From Gorsachius magnificus (Eukaryota > Chordata > Aves > Pelecaniformes > Ardeidae): a DNA stretch of 64,000 bases. The DNA is taken from positions 19,930,885-19,994,884 of the forward strand of contig CM067084.1 in assembly GCA_034008185.1 (NCBI GenBank), written 5' to 3'. The translations under genes were made by a program, and so were the position numbers. This document shows positions 13,504 through 25,031 of this stretch, piece after piece. The notes under the pieces were generated by a model. That model saw only the letters and a list, made by a program, of their open reading frames with translations. It searched no databases and was not told the DNA's origin. Position 1 is the stretch's first letter, and every line of letters begins with the position of its first letter.

Positions 13504-15068
13504 AACCTTGGCAATGCAGAACATGATTCAAGAAAAAAAAAAATGTTAGGGAGATAAGAGTTACCCACTGATATTATTTTATGAATGCACACTGCCTTTC
13601 ACAACAGGCCTCCAGTCTAAATTAAGCATCCATATTTAATGTAGTAAGTGAAGGTAAACAGTGGGGAGGGACTGGAATGAAGGGCAGATTGTGCTGTCAC
13701 AATGCAGTGAAAGCTCATGTGTTAAATAAATATTGGTATAGGCTAAATTTACAAAGACTGCAAGATATACAGCTGAAGGGAGAAGGAAAGCAGTAAAATA
13801 ATGTATAAAACATTAACCTACAACCCCCAAACTCCCAAACAGCAGCAACAGCAATTTATTTGACAGTCCTAGGTGAGCAATCAAAAGACCACCGCTGATG
13901 GCTAGGCTAAGCCGGCTTGGCGCCCTTGTCTCCCCAAGGCCAGAAGGCAGGCAGGGATCCACGGTGCACTCAAAGTGGGACAGCCCACGAGAGAGCCTTC
14001 AACCCACCACGCCACAGGAACTTGGACTGCTGTCAAGCAGCTCGTTCGGCATGAAGGGGGGGGACATGAGCGCTTTCAGCAGGCCAGCAATTTGCAATTT
14101 TCCCCTTTTATTTATGCGTACCTTTTACTTATGCACACTTTCAGAGCATGAGAAATGCGCAGAAGCTCATGCTTCAAGCACGATGATGTTTTGCAGTGAG
14201 GCACCCCAATGAGCAACCTTTGTAAGCACCCACAGGGACGGAGGGCAGGACCTCCTCAGCTACAGAGCGCAGTTGCTCCAGGGTGAACTAAACTGGGACT
14301 TTCTGCTGTGGAAAACGTAGGTAGCAAATCATGTAGCCATTGGGATGGCTATTGGGATGAAATGGGATTCAGGTCTACATCTTACCGAAATGGTGTTAGA
14401 GCTGAAACACTGAATAATATAGCTGCAATATCGGGGAGTGGGAAGGAGGAATTAAAGATAGATCACCTAATTGAAAGAAGTATAACCTTTGCTTATAGAA
14501 TTCTTGTTAAAAAAAACCCATAGCATTATTGGTTTCCCACTGATTACAAATCAGCACATTTCTTCACCAGTATAAAGTGTTGAGACCTAGATAGTTATGT
14601 ACTTCTCCATTCGGCAAGGACTGGAAGTAAGGACTAGGGAAAACCTGGTAGCTATCTGGAGCAGAAACAGTTGCAAATCCATGCTACTCAGTTTCTCAAC
14701 CATAAGGATGATTCCTTTAGGAATGTCTTGTCAGGACAACCAGTATCATTATGCAGCAAGCAAGATTGTTTTAAGAAAATAATCAACAAACAAGACATTA
14801 CAGTACAGGCTGCCATGAGAAAGCTTAAGTTCTTCAGGCACCCATGAATTGCACAAAGAATTATAACAGTACAAGCCAGGACTTATCAGGATACAGGAAA
14901 ATCAACATTTTCTTTCATAGCCATCTGTCTGTATACTGAAATGCATCCTCAAGAGAAACTGTCCTGCTTGTTGGCCAAAGACACCAACTACTGCAAATGG
15001 AAGGATGCCCAAGAAAAGCCCACCTTAAGTGTGAAGTGTATCTTGTGCATATAGCGTTAGTGCACTTC

Positions 15069-15091
15069 AAAAAAAAAAAAAAAAAAAAAAA
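15069..15091 (+). repeat. A homopolymer, 23 nt
   Basis: Uninterrupted A-run in intergenic DNA. I see no processed-gene copy upstream of it. Confidence 0.95.
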
Positions 15092-15420
15092 TTGTTTGTG
15101 ACACTTGGACCAGCACCAGATGCAAAGAGGAACAGAACATCAGCAGGCAGCAAATGCATTCAGCTGCAATGATTTCTTGAACACTATGCAGAAGAAGAAA
15201 GTGAAGTTTCAGCCAAAGCTATTAAAATTACAAGTACACAATCATCAGGACAACTCTGCGGTCAAGGACAAGTTGACAACTAAGAAGGGAATAAAAGCTG
15301 ACACAGCAGGTACTACAAAACCACAGGGTACTCCTGATTTCAGTTAAAACATGCAAATTCAGAAACTTCAGTGACCCTAAACATGAAACAAATAATTCAT
15401 TCAATCAATAGTTAGGCAAG

Positions 15421-15438
15421 AAAAAAAAAAAAAAAAAA
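15421..15438 (+). repeat. A homopolymer, 18 nt
   Basis: Uninterrupted A-run about 330 bp from the previous one, again without a recognisable retroposon body. Confidence 0.95.
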
Positions 15439-18400
15439 GAGAAACCCCCCCAAAGTACTAAGAGCAAACAATGTGTTAGTGTGAAATCCAGCATCTTAGA
15501 GGTCTGCAAGGATTTTAAATAATCAGAGCATGTAACACCTACCTTGGGAAGAACCCATTGCACTCAAAGAAAAATCCTGGAAAACAAAGGCAAAATTGCT
15601 GAAATTAGACACAATTAAACCCTAGACCAGTAGTTGTAAAGACACCAAAACAATGCCTGCATCAGATACAAGCAATTTAAAGAAACACTAAACCAACTCA
15701 TCCCCAGTTAGTGATAATTATAGACAGTATCACTTGACTGAATAAATTACTAACTACACTCTCTGCAAGTGGGCAGAAATTTTGAAAATTATATTTGTGC
15801 TCAGTGTATCAACCAGATGTGCAAATAGGCCTTCAAGGGAAGCCTGCCCACAAGTGATGACATTTTTATGTCCCTAACGCAAAGATAACATGAAGGAAGC
15901 TATAGTCATGACCTTCAAATGCCTGCCAGAAATACAGGCAAAAGCAAAATTAAAATTGCCTGCAGCAGTACCTGCAGGACACTTGCTGACCTCTGCAAGC
16001 CTTAGTCCAACCCCCTAAAGAGAAAGGGCGATGCTAGCTGCCTGAAGATATTACTCCACTTCAGCTATTCAGAAACTCTCAGAATTGTAAACTACTCCGT
16101 ACTGACCGAAATTGCTGTGTTACATCCCACTGACGCGCCACAAGGAAAGAAGTAGGAGGTGTTTGGTTGGCTCCTTAACCCCGGTAGCCCTGCAGCGTAA
16201 GCAACCAGGAACTGGAAACAATCTTCAATGAATTACAGAAGACACAAGGGGACATCAAAAACACGAAATAAACCTATGACATGCTGTAAAGAGAATGGAA
16301 AAGATACAAACATAAAGCTACACCAAAAAAAGAGTGCCTACGCTCATCCCACTGGAAAGCTAGCCATTTGAAGAGCAAGTGCCAGGATGGAGACATCCCG
16401 GCCAACCGAATGCTGTAAAACACGAAGCGGAGACCGTTCAGCCGCGTACAGGTCATTAAAAACAGGAGATTTTCAGCATAAATTTTGATAGAATCATGTT
16501 TTCCTAGAGAGAATGTATATTGGTCAACTGTGATTAAAAGCAGCAGCAATGTAATTAGTCAGCTAGACTAGACCCCCTGAACTACACAGAGTCCTGTACG
16601 TTGTAAGATTACTGTTTGAATCCGAGAATTCTTGCCAGAACCACCCCGCCACCCCCCTTGCTTCCTCTCCTCCCCAACTCCCTCCGCTGGTCCTAAGCCA
16701 CACTGGGTTTGTATCTGTCAAAGACTTCAGCAAATAATAATAATAAACAACTTCTGCATTCATCAGATTATAACTATGGCAAGTACAAGAAAGCAAGCGT
16801 CGTGCCACAAATATACAGAGGGTACTACACAGAAACCTGAACAAACCAACTGAGAAAAGGGCTATGTATATGCAGCCAAAGAACTGAAGCCTGAATTCAC
16901 CCTGCCTGGGTACGCTCCTTCCAAGTCTTTTGAGCACTGAAGCGCTGCCTCCTTCCATTGTTTCTGGAGGCCGCATACAAAACACGCTTTGGGAGGAAGG
17001 AAATGGGTGGTACTGTGCTCTACAAAGGAGCAAAGAGAAGCTGTGTGAGAAAGCAGCTAATATAAGCAACGGGAAGAGGTTAATAGGGAGGGAGAATTGT
17101 GCATGTGAAGAACAACGACGGAGGCACGAGAAGGAGGAAAAGCAGGTATGTGCTGGGAGGAGGAGAAGCAGCTAAGTACGCCCTTTCTTAGTCAACAAAG
17201 CACTTAAACCAGGAATGATTTGTTGAGTCCTGTTCAAGAGCAATAAACACATAAGCCTTATGAACGTGAATTTCAGTAAAGTCTTTGCTACGAGCTTTTC
17301 ACAAATGTAACAACTGACTTGCCAAATGAACTTCATGTGGACCGAGACAGCATGCCAAATTTCAGGAAGCTTGGTGATTCTGCCAACATTATTATTTGAA
17401 CATAAAACAAAATTCAAAATTCTTTAGAAACTTCTATGTTCAGCCTTAATCACGGAGGGACCTCCATCACTTTTCAGGTCTGTTCAGCTTAAAACAGTTG
17501 CCCTGTGCTAGTATCTCCACTCACAATACACAGACTCAAAGGCATTAAAATCTGGGTAAAATTCTTCAGCCAAGGTCTCAACCAGCATTACACAGAGTGA
17601 AAGATTCACTTATTTTTAGGTTACCCAAGATATAAAAGCTATCCAGAATGTGTGTCATGAGCAAGGGGAAAACACATGTAGAGCAAGGCCCAGACTAACA
17701 ACAACAACAAAAACCCCACAACACCACCACGTCTCCCCCACCCCCCAAAAAAAGGTGTTTAGAGCAACCAGAAAAAAAACCGATCCACATCCTCTTACCC
17801 AAACCAAAATCAGCAAAGTGAATAAAGATTAACAAGCTCGTTTTTTGGAGGATGGAGTTGAAAATCAAAATTGACAGAAGTCAAGCCAAATTACACTTTC
17901 ATTGACACAAAAAGCAAAAGATTCTTCAACCGAATAAATACCTGAAAACCAAAATAAGTCATCAGGGCCAATATATGGCCAGGAAAGAACAGAGCTCAGG
18001 AATAATCCATCATTAAATACATAAGCTAATTAATATGGCAATGGCATCCAGCCCAGAGTTTTGAAAGAACTGGTACCAGATATTACAGATTGAGTACCAA
18101 AACCTGATGAAGCTGTGGTGTGAGGAGCTATACTGGGTCACAGAAGCATAACAAACACAAGAGAAGTGGAAGGAAAACAATTTCAAAAAAGAAAATTGTT
18201 TATAGATCCTCAACTAAACCCAGAAAGGAATAAAATGCAAGGTAGAGATGGTATCAAGTAAAAGGAACTACCTACCTGCATGGGAGATGGGAATGAGCTG
18301 TGCTTAAACCGTGCTGTAAGAAGTAGTAGTTTCAGTTTGGAGGGGGACTACTGCTGGACTTCTTGATGATGAGGTTGGGACTAAATTTAATAATTAATAA

Positions 18401-21400
18401 TCATCACCACAGCACAAATACAGTTGCCTGAGAATGGAGTGTTGGAAAGCATTAACAGCAGACAGATCAGAATATTGTATGAGGATGTGGTGACACGATA
18501 ATCACAGTGACAGAAATAGGATAAAATTCAGATCAGGATGCAGATCACGCTTCATTTCAAGCAGTAGTTTTGGACATCTACATTAAAAAAAAAAAATTCA
18601 AACTGCATAAGATGCAGAGTGGGTACAAAAGTTTCCACCCGCCCTACTGAAGTTATTCTTTTTTTATTGCTTATTCTGGCAAGGCAGGCGGGAAGAACAT
18701 GGGGCCATTGTAAGACATAGGTACAAGAAAAGAGAAAGGAAGAGAGCTACTCAGCTTAAAGAATGTTTAATGCAAGAATCACGTACACATGTAACCCAGC
18801 ACATGGAGGCTCATTACCGTTTGACTACTGGGGCTATGGATCAGCCTGCCAGTTAAGAAAAGCAGCCATAAAAGCTCTCTCTTCTTAAGAGCAAAACACA
18901 CCTATCAAGAAGGCTGTATGAGGGTTCCCTGCACTGTCAAATCAGAGCAACCCTTCCGTTCTACACTCGATGTTGAAAAGCCGGGCCTCAGTCTGGAAGG
19001 TTGCTTTTTATCAGTACAATTCCCTGTTTTGCTTGGACTCTGCCCACAGACACCAAGGAAGCAAAGCCATCCTGGGCCACACAGACCGCCATCTGTTAGA
19101 GAAAGCCACGGCTCAGATAATCTTATTTGTTACCCAAAACTTAACACAAACTAGTTAAAAAACCCCTTGTATTTCTCTAGTGATGAGAAAAGGCTCAAAA
19201 AAAGATTGAGGACACCACCTTGGCAATTTATCTCTGCCACAGCTACTGACCTTGGGGCAAGTGGCAATTTTTTTTGCTGGAACTGTATCAGAAGATAACA
19301 ACTGAATGTCAACATACTTTAGCAATGACTGAGAAGGTATTTAAAACATCACTACTCTGGTGGAAGCTTCAGGGGAAAAATATATTTACAAACTGCACCC
19401 CTCAAATGCCTTTAAATAATGCTGTAGTGGCTTCTCTTCCAGTGCAGACAGCTTAGCTTAAAAAAAAAAAGTGAATACTGCATTAGTATACAATATTTTT
19501 TTACATATATATACACATATGTAACAGTTCCATGCTAGCAAGCGCAACAGTGCTGCAAAGAAAGCAGTGCTACTTTCAGAGGTTAGACGAGCTAGGACAA
19601 AACAACCCATTTAAGGATCCACCCAAAAATAAATATCCAAACAAATTCTCCAGACTGAAGAAGACTAAGCATGCCAAGCCATGAGAGAGCGTCACCAAAT
19701 GTAAAGCTGAGGTAGACAAGTCTATGCTTAAGGAGAAGCCAGCACTGCTGATTAACACAAACTGAGCCTTGACACAGAGAGCAAAGCCTCCTTTCTGCCC
19801 AGAGTGCTGTTGTGGGTGCTGTCCCCATATAAATTTAATTGCAGGCAAACCAAATGAGAATAGTTTGTATTATGCAGTTGATGGCTGCTAGTAGTTGAAT
19901 GCCTTCAAGGTTTATGGCTTCCTGGGTTGTTCCTGTGGTTCCTGTGATACAATTATGTCAATTTATGAATTTGAAGAATAGCTAATATTCTGGTACCAGG
20001 GGCATACGTACTCCTTCCTAAGCAGTCACTTCATATGAGCAAGACAGAGTTTTAAAGATTTCTGTACGCTAGTAAAACCTACAAATTTTCATTTATCGCA
20101 TTTTCAGTGGTGTGGAAAGCAAAGTAATTTATTCCATCTAAGGTGAGCAATAACCCTACTTTCACTGCCAGCCGTCTCTCAAAGCATGCTGGTTTTAGAC
20201 GCAAGACTGTAAAGCTTACTTAAAGGATGGCCTATGGATAGGCAACCAAATTATCCCAATCATCTCGGACGGTTGCTTTCTCCCAAGTGGGTCAATTTTC
20301 AGAGTAATTTTAACAATGTTCATATTTTCCTCAATAGATCTGTGTTATTTAATGAATGTGAGCCAGGCTGTCACCACCAGATAGGCTTTGTCCACACAAG
20401 TACTTTTGAAGTGTGGTCACATACCAAGTAATACCCAAGTATTAATTATTTGCAATTACATCGTGACTTGCATTCCCCAAAGGTGATTTTTTCTCAGCTA
20501 TTGTACAATCCATGTGAGCCAGGAAGTCTGGAACTTTATTGCATTCATTTGTTTTAAAGTAGCAACACTGTTCCCCACTTTAGGCGGACCAAGTATTTTA
20601 ATCTCAAGATTCATAGATGCAAAACATACACGCTTCTTCAGATGACCAAGGTTAATCCATTAAAGCAGTACCTTCAATACCTCAGCTTTTAAGACTCTTC
20701 TGGCTGACTCAAGTGTGTAATGTACTGCATAAAGAAGTAGCCTCCGCCTCAATGAGTTTCAGTAAAAAAAGTTACGAGTACAGATAATTGAATGAAATCT
20801 CTGCAGACAGAAAAAATTTCCTTAGATTTCAGTGTTCAGTGTGACTTTTGTTAAAACAACCCAAAATCTGACAATCGGTAGGTTACTTGCCTGCATCATG
20901 CTGCACCCACCCAGTAAGGGCAACGTTCGTATCGCATGTAGTAGAACAACTATCAAATCTGGTTCATAAGAAGTCACACAATAGCAAGGCTTTACTTCTA
21001 CTGAACTGGTTGCTGTGGTAAGTGTCCTTTATCTCCCAATCCACAATGAATTAAGCTGTGTGTATCAGATGATGAATACCAAGGATGTCTCTACATAATG
21101 CACAGGAGAGGGAGGATAGGGAATGCTGCCTAATTCAATACTATACCAAGCATATAGAAAAAAAATTGACAAGCACGCCAACGTTTTGCATACCTCAAGT
21201 CCATACGAGGAATTGTTTCCCTAACCATGTACCTCTAGTATTACCAAAAGACAAATTTGCAGGTAAAATATGTAAAAATGTGCGTTCTTTCTACTAACGT
21301 CAGAATCAACAGTAGTTCTCTAGCTTGTTGAAGTGTACCCAATGAGTACTAGCTGCAGACTAGCAGAGATGAGTTCGACCCACACGCACACCACACAAAC

Positions 21401-22230
21401 CATAAATTCTTTCCGTATGGTGCTAGAGATTCCAGTGATAAAAAGAGAATGTCAACATGAGCCCTATATTTTCAATTATTATCTTGGTTATGATTGTATT
21501 TTAAGTGTAGAATGTTTCTAGAGGTATGGTAGGAAGAATTAAATCTATACCGAGCATTTTGTTGCCTCTCTTTGCAATGAACTAATTTTAGACTTGGAAA
21601 CAACGCCCATCAAACATTTTAAAGCTAAATGGGATAACTGCTTTAGCAGTGACATTTTAACCCAGTCTTCTGCATACTGCTAAAATAATGAGAGAATCAA
21701 ACACCTGAAAAAAAAAACCAAAACCCTACAGATTTGACATCGATTTCACATCTACTTTAACTACTGGGCATGCTATTGCTTTATTACTTGAAATACCTTT
21801 TTTTGGTGAAAACTCAAATGGATCACTTTCCATGCTTTTCCGTACTTAAATGTTAAAATATGCATTCCTTCCTTTCACACCATACAGAACATCAAATCAA
21901 CACGATCCTTCCTTTAAAACCTGTTTACATGTTATATATACCTAAGACCATACCGACAGGAACTACTTTTTCACCATCTCAAATGTTTCTGCTGGGGACA
22001 CGCAACATCAGTCACTCTCATTCAGCAGTACACACACCAGACTTTTCAAAAACCATCAGCAACACGACCGTATATTAAGAAAAACTCCACACCAATGGTT
22101 TGCCCACATCACTTGGCAATGTCCCTTTAATATTAATACACAGAGAAGTAAAATTTCTTTCATAAATTTGTTCAAGTATGTGGAACATGTAAAATGCATA
22201 AGAATCAATATGGACTTCATTAATGTTATA

Positions 22231-22240
22231 TTTATTTATT
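22231..22240 (-). promoter_or_regulatory. RAPGEF2: Overlapping poly(A) signals (two AATAAA)
   Basis: The minus strand reads AATAAATAAA, two overlapping canonical signals, about 2.0 kb after the RAPGEF2 stop. Cleavage would be expected 10-30 nt beyond, near 22,205-22,220. No other canonical AATAAA is evident on the minus strand between here and the stop codon. Confidence 0.6.
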
Positions 22241-22799
22241 TTCCAGCTTCATACAAACTGGATGTAGAAGCATAAACATAGTACATTTCTACCATTTTCA
22301 ACAAAAATATAACCAATATGTACAATTATTGTATTAAAAATACAAAAGGGATACAGACTCCACCAATGTCTTTCTAAAAGACATACAGGTACAAGTAGTA
22401 TCAAAAGTATGAGGAAATCACCAGTTAATTGTACATTCTGCACTTGACATCACAGAGCGAACTGAGATTAGCAGTCCTATGGTCTACAATTACTTAATGC
22501 TTATATAACATTTGTGCAACTTGTGATAGAGCTAGGATTTTTGTATTTCTATATGCACATGAGGTCCATAGCCTTGAGAATAAAACTGGCAACTAATGCA
22601 TATTACATGTAAAATTACAAATGCGTAATTGACAATGTGATATATAAGCAAATAGACAAAAGCTATGATTACAGGAGAGAGAATTAAATAAAGCACTGAC
22701 ATTTGTTTGATACAGTGAAAAAACACTGCAATTTGATCTTTAAAAGTTGAAGCTATTTACGTTTATCTACTGATCAATATGATCAGCTGAGTTCAATGG

Positions 22800-22819
22800 A
22801 AAAAAAAAAAAAAAAAAAA
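22800..22819 (+). repeat. A homopolymer, about 20 nt, in the 3' UTR
   Basis: Uninterrupted A-run; reads as poly-U in the RAPGEF2 transcript, near 1.4 kb after the stop codon. Confidence 0.95.
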
Positions 22820-23223
22820 TCCAAGACCAGCAGTTCCTCACATTTGAGTACTACTCGGATTGGCAGCCTTCACTTCTCCGGAGTCTGTGCAAAAACAACA
22901 CAAAAATAGAGGGGAGGGTCATCTCAGTCATTATAGGGTTAATAGCAGCTGTGAGCAGGTGGTTGCTACACATTGGCCTTCTCTACACATGCAGTGTTCC
23001 ATGAAGCCATTAACAGTTGTGACTATTTCTGCATTGCAAAGGCTGGCAAATCTAAACGTGTTATTTTTCATTACTTAAAGGCTCGTTTATCCCCTAATGC
23101 CAAAGTCAATAGATGGAGGTTATTAGATCAGTGTTAACAGCTGACACGAGCTGTGACATCCCAACTTGCCTTCACTGCAATGTTATCCAGTTAATTTTTC
23201 TTTTAATATAACTACTATATAGT

Positions 23224-23252
23224 AAAAAAAAAAAATATATATATATATATAA
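23224..23252 (+). repeat. A-run plus AT dinucleotide microsatellite in the 3' UTR
   Basis: Twelve A followed by about eight AT units. On the transcript strand it is AT repeats followed by a T-run, an AU-rich stretch. Confidence 0.95.
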
Positions 23253-23510
23253 CTTAAAGGTGGGGTTGCCGTCTGTCTCATTAGAATGGGACACTTTCTT
23301 ATTTAGTATGCCATCCTGTATTCCACAAGGCACAGGTATGAGACACATAGTGTCCTCTTCCATCACCAGCCAGGCGCAAACGCGCACTTCTGCATTGACA
23401 CTAGACCCGGAGGAGGATGCCATTAATGGCCGGGGGTGCCATTAACGCTAACATTTACAAACTTCTGAAGATTCCAGGGTGGGGCACATTAAGAGCGAAG
23501 AGAGACGTTC

Positions 23511-23544
23511 AAGGAAAGGCTGCATCCAAGGAAAGGCTGCATCC
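23511..23544 (+). repeat. Perfect 17-bp tandem duplication in the RAPGEF2 3' UTR
   Basis: AAGGAAAGGCTGCATCC occurs twice back to back (23,511-23,527 and 23,528-23,544) without mismatch. Identity suggests a recent slippage event. Confidence 0.95.
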
Positions 23545-24249
23545 CGTAACCTCTGCCTTCCCTTCTGCCCTGCTCGGCCACGTGACAGCAATATTCTTTC
23601 CAGGAGCTCAGGCTGGCAACCCTACTTACAGGTATGAAATAATACTGCAATTACTACGCAGATGCGGTGTTTGATCTCCAAAACGCAAACATACAAAATG
23701 GTAACAAAGGCATTGTAAACAAGCAAATAAGCACTGCCTCCTTGAGGGATTTCAATACATTTTTCTCTTTGTAGGTTAAAGGCCAAATGTAATTTGACAA
23801 CTAGCTTGTCTCATTATCCCAATGAGACTAAGTGCTAGGATTGTGATTAAAATCTAAAAGGAAGATTTTAAAAAAAAAAACAACCCTTCCAGGCATTGGG
23901 AAGTGCAGCCAGAGTTAATCATCCTGATGTGATGATCTTGGAATTTGGAATGATACTGTGTGATGTGGCAGACAGCGACAGTGGTAGCTTGGAGATTGCT
24001 GCACTGTGCATTTCAAGCAACACAGTTTGAAAAGTGCCAGGGCGATTTCTTCACAGTATTTCACATGCAAGGGGAGAGGGGACAGAAGAGGGAGGGGCGG
24101 AGGAAGAAGCCCCATGCTGCTTTAAGGCAGGGAAGGAGGCAAATAGGTCCACCATCCTTTAACTATAGTTCCAAGGCTCCTATTCTAGGGACGTCTTCTT
24201 GTGCTCTCCTTTAAGGTGGCTCACTCTGGATCCAGAAAAGCCCCAAAGC

Positions 24250-24275
24250 TTAGACAGCAGAGACTTGTTCATCTT
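24250..24275 (-). CDS. RAPGEF2: RAPGEF2 exon W22, coding part: C-terminal PDZ ligand and stop
   Basis: Encodes the last residues, E-DEQVSAV, then TAA at 24,250-24,252. The last four residues, VSAV, form a class I PDZ ligand (S at -2, V at 0). Known: the RAPGEF2 C-terminus binds PDZ domains of MAGI-family scaffolds. Acceptor GTGTTTGCAG. The exon continues as the 3' UTR. Confidence 0.95.
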
Positions 24276-24725
24276 CTGCAAACACAATAGGAGAGGGGAA
24301 AATAGAATTTAGTTCATATAGAACAAGACTGCTACCGAATGAAATAACCTGTACTGTGCTCATGTGTTTTCCATTGTGTTGTATTAGGTATATATTTTAA
24401 AACAATCTAAGTATCTGTGTATTTCGGGTCTCACGAGAAGTATTCCTGCACCATTTTGTTCTCGAAGAAAGCAATTGCTGTAACTGAACTAGGTGCGGTT
24501 CCTCAGCCAGAAGAACGCAACAGCTACTCCTAGATTTCCAATAGCTTCTGAATTCCTCCCCTTCCAAAAATTTAACAAATAGCAAGTTCTAAAAGATGGG
24601 CAAGAGCTGAAATGACAGCAAGAATTCCTATGGCAGAACACATTTGTGTAATTTGCTTTGTGCCTGTGAAAGCATTGACCATTTTTGCATGCAGCATACT
24701 CAAAATCTAACAATTAGAAATTTAC

Positions 24726-25031
24726 CATCTTCCTCTGTGGAAAACCCTTGAGGGGGATAGTGAGCAAGACGTGGATCCGACTCATTTGGTTTATGCCACT
24801 GAGGTTTGTTCGCAGGCCTGCTAGTGGAATGGCCATGCGACTGCTGCTGTGGAGTTGATGTCCCATGGGTCTCACATGTCCGTGCCACCATTCTAGACCT
24901 CTGAAGTGCTATGTTGTAATCTGGAGGCTTTCTGGTTGGATGGGAACCACCTTCTGCAAACTCAGCAATAGGTATTCCTACATAACCAGGAGGAGTTGGA
25001 GGTGGTTCCCGATATCGACCCTCTTTTCGTG
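24726..25031 (-). CDS. RAPGEF2: RAPGEF2 exon W21: PPxY-containing tail exon
   Basis: Encodes residues 1318-1419, (A)[18 protein letters not shown] to [11 protein letters not shown] plus one base. Two PPxY motifs are present: PPGY near residue 1332 and PPDY near residue 1356. Known: PY motifs of this protein bind the WW domains of the ubiquitin ligase NEDD4. The SQ/HG-rich stretch ([20 protein letters not shown]) follows. If the next intron is retained, translation runs on only as GKFLIVRF then stops, losing the C-terminal PDZ ligand. Confidence 0.95.

Larger units (their letters stand above)
9724..22214. other. Intergenic DNA between the CR1 element and the RAPGEF2 3' end; no gene recognised
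   Basis: AT-rich, with homopolymers at 13,485-13,503 (T), 15,069-15,091 (A) and 15,421-15,438 (A). The two longest frames (150 codons at 10,230-10,682 plus; 168 codons at 16,563-17,069 minus) show no family likeness and are of a length expected by chance in a window of this size. A slightly GC-richer patch at about 16,600-17,180 ends in AAAGCAG then GTATGT, which could be a donor of a non-coding transcript, but nothing else supports it. Confidence 0.55.
22215..24249 (-). other. RAPGEF2: RAPGEF2 3' UTR (extent inferred)
   Basis: About 2 kb from the stop to the first strong poly(A) signals. Contents on the minus strand: a perfect 17-bp tandem duplication (23,511-23,544), an AT dinucleotide repeat next to a T-run (23,224-23,252), a 20-nt T-run (22,800-22,819) and several AT-rich stretches. 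No long reading frame fits a gene. The 3' end is inferred from the AATAAA pair; earlier ATTAAA variants could give shorter forms. Confidence 0.6.

Noticed and set aside
13898..14212. 104-codon plus-strand frame in a locally GC-richer spot
   Set aside because: No recognisable motif, no homology that I know, no promoter or splice evidence.
16563..17069. 168-codon minus-strand frame, the longest outside RAPGEF2 and CR1
   Set aside because: No recognisable family, low-complexity Leu/Ser/Phe text, and such a length is plausible by chance among the thousands of frames in 64 kb.
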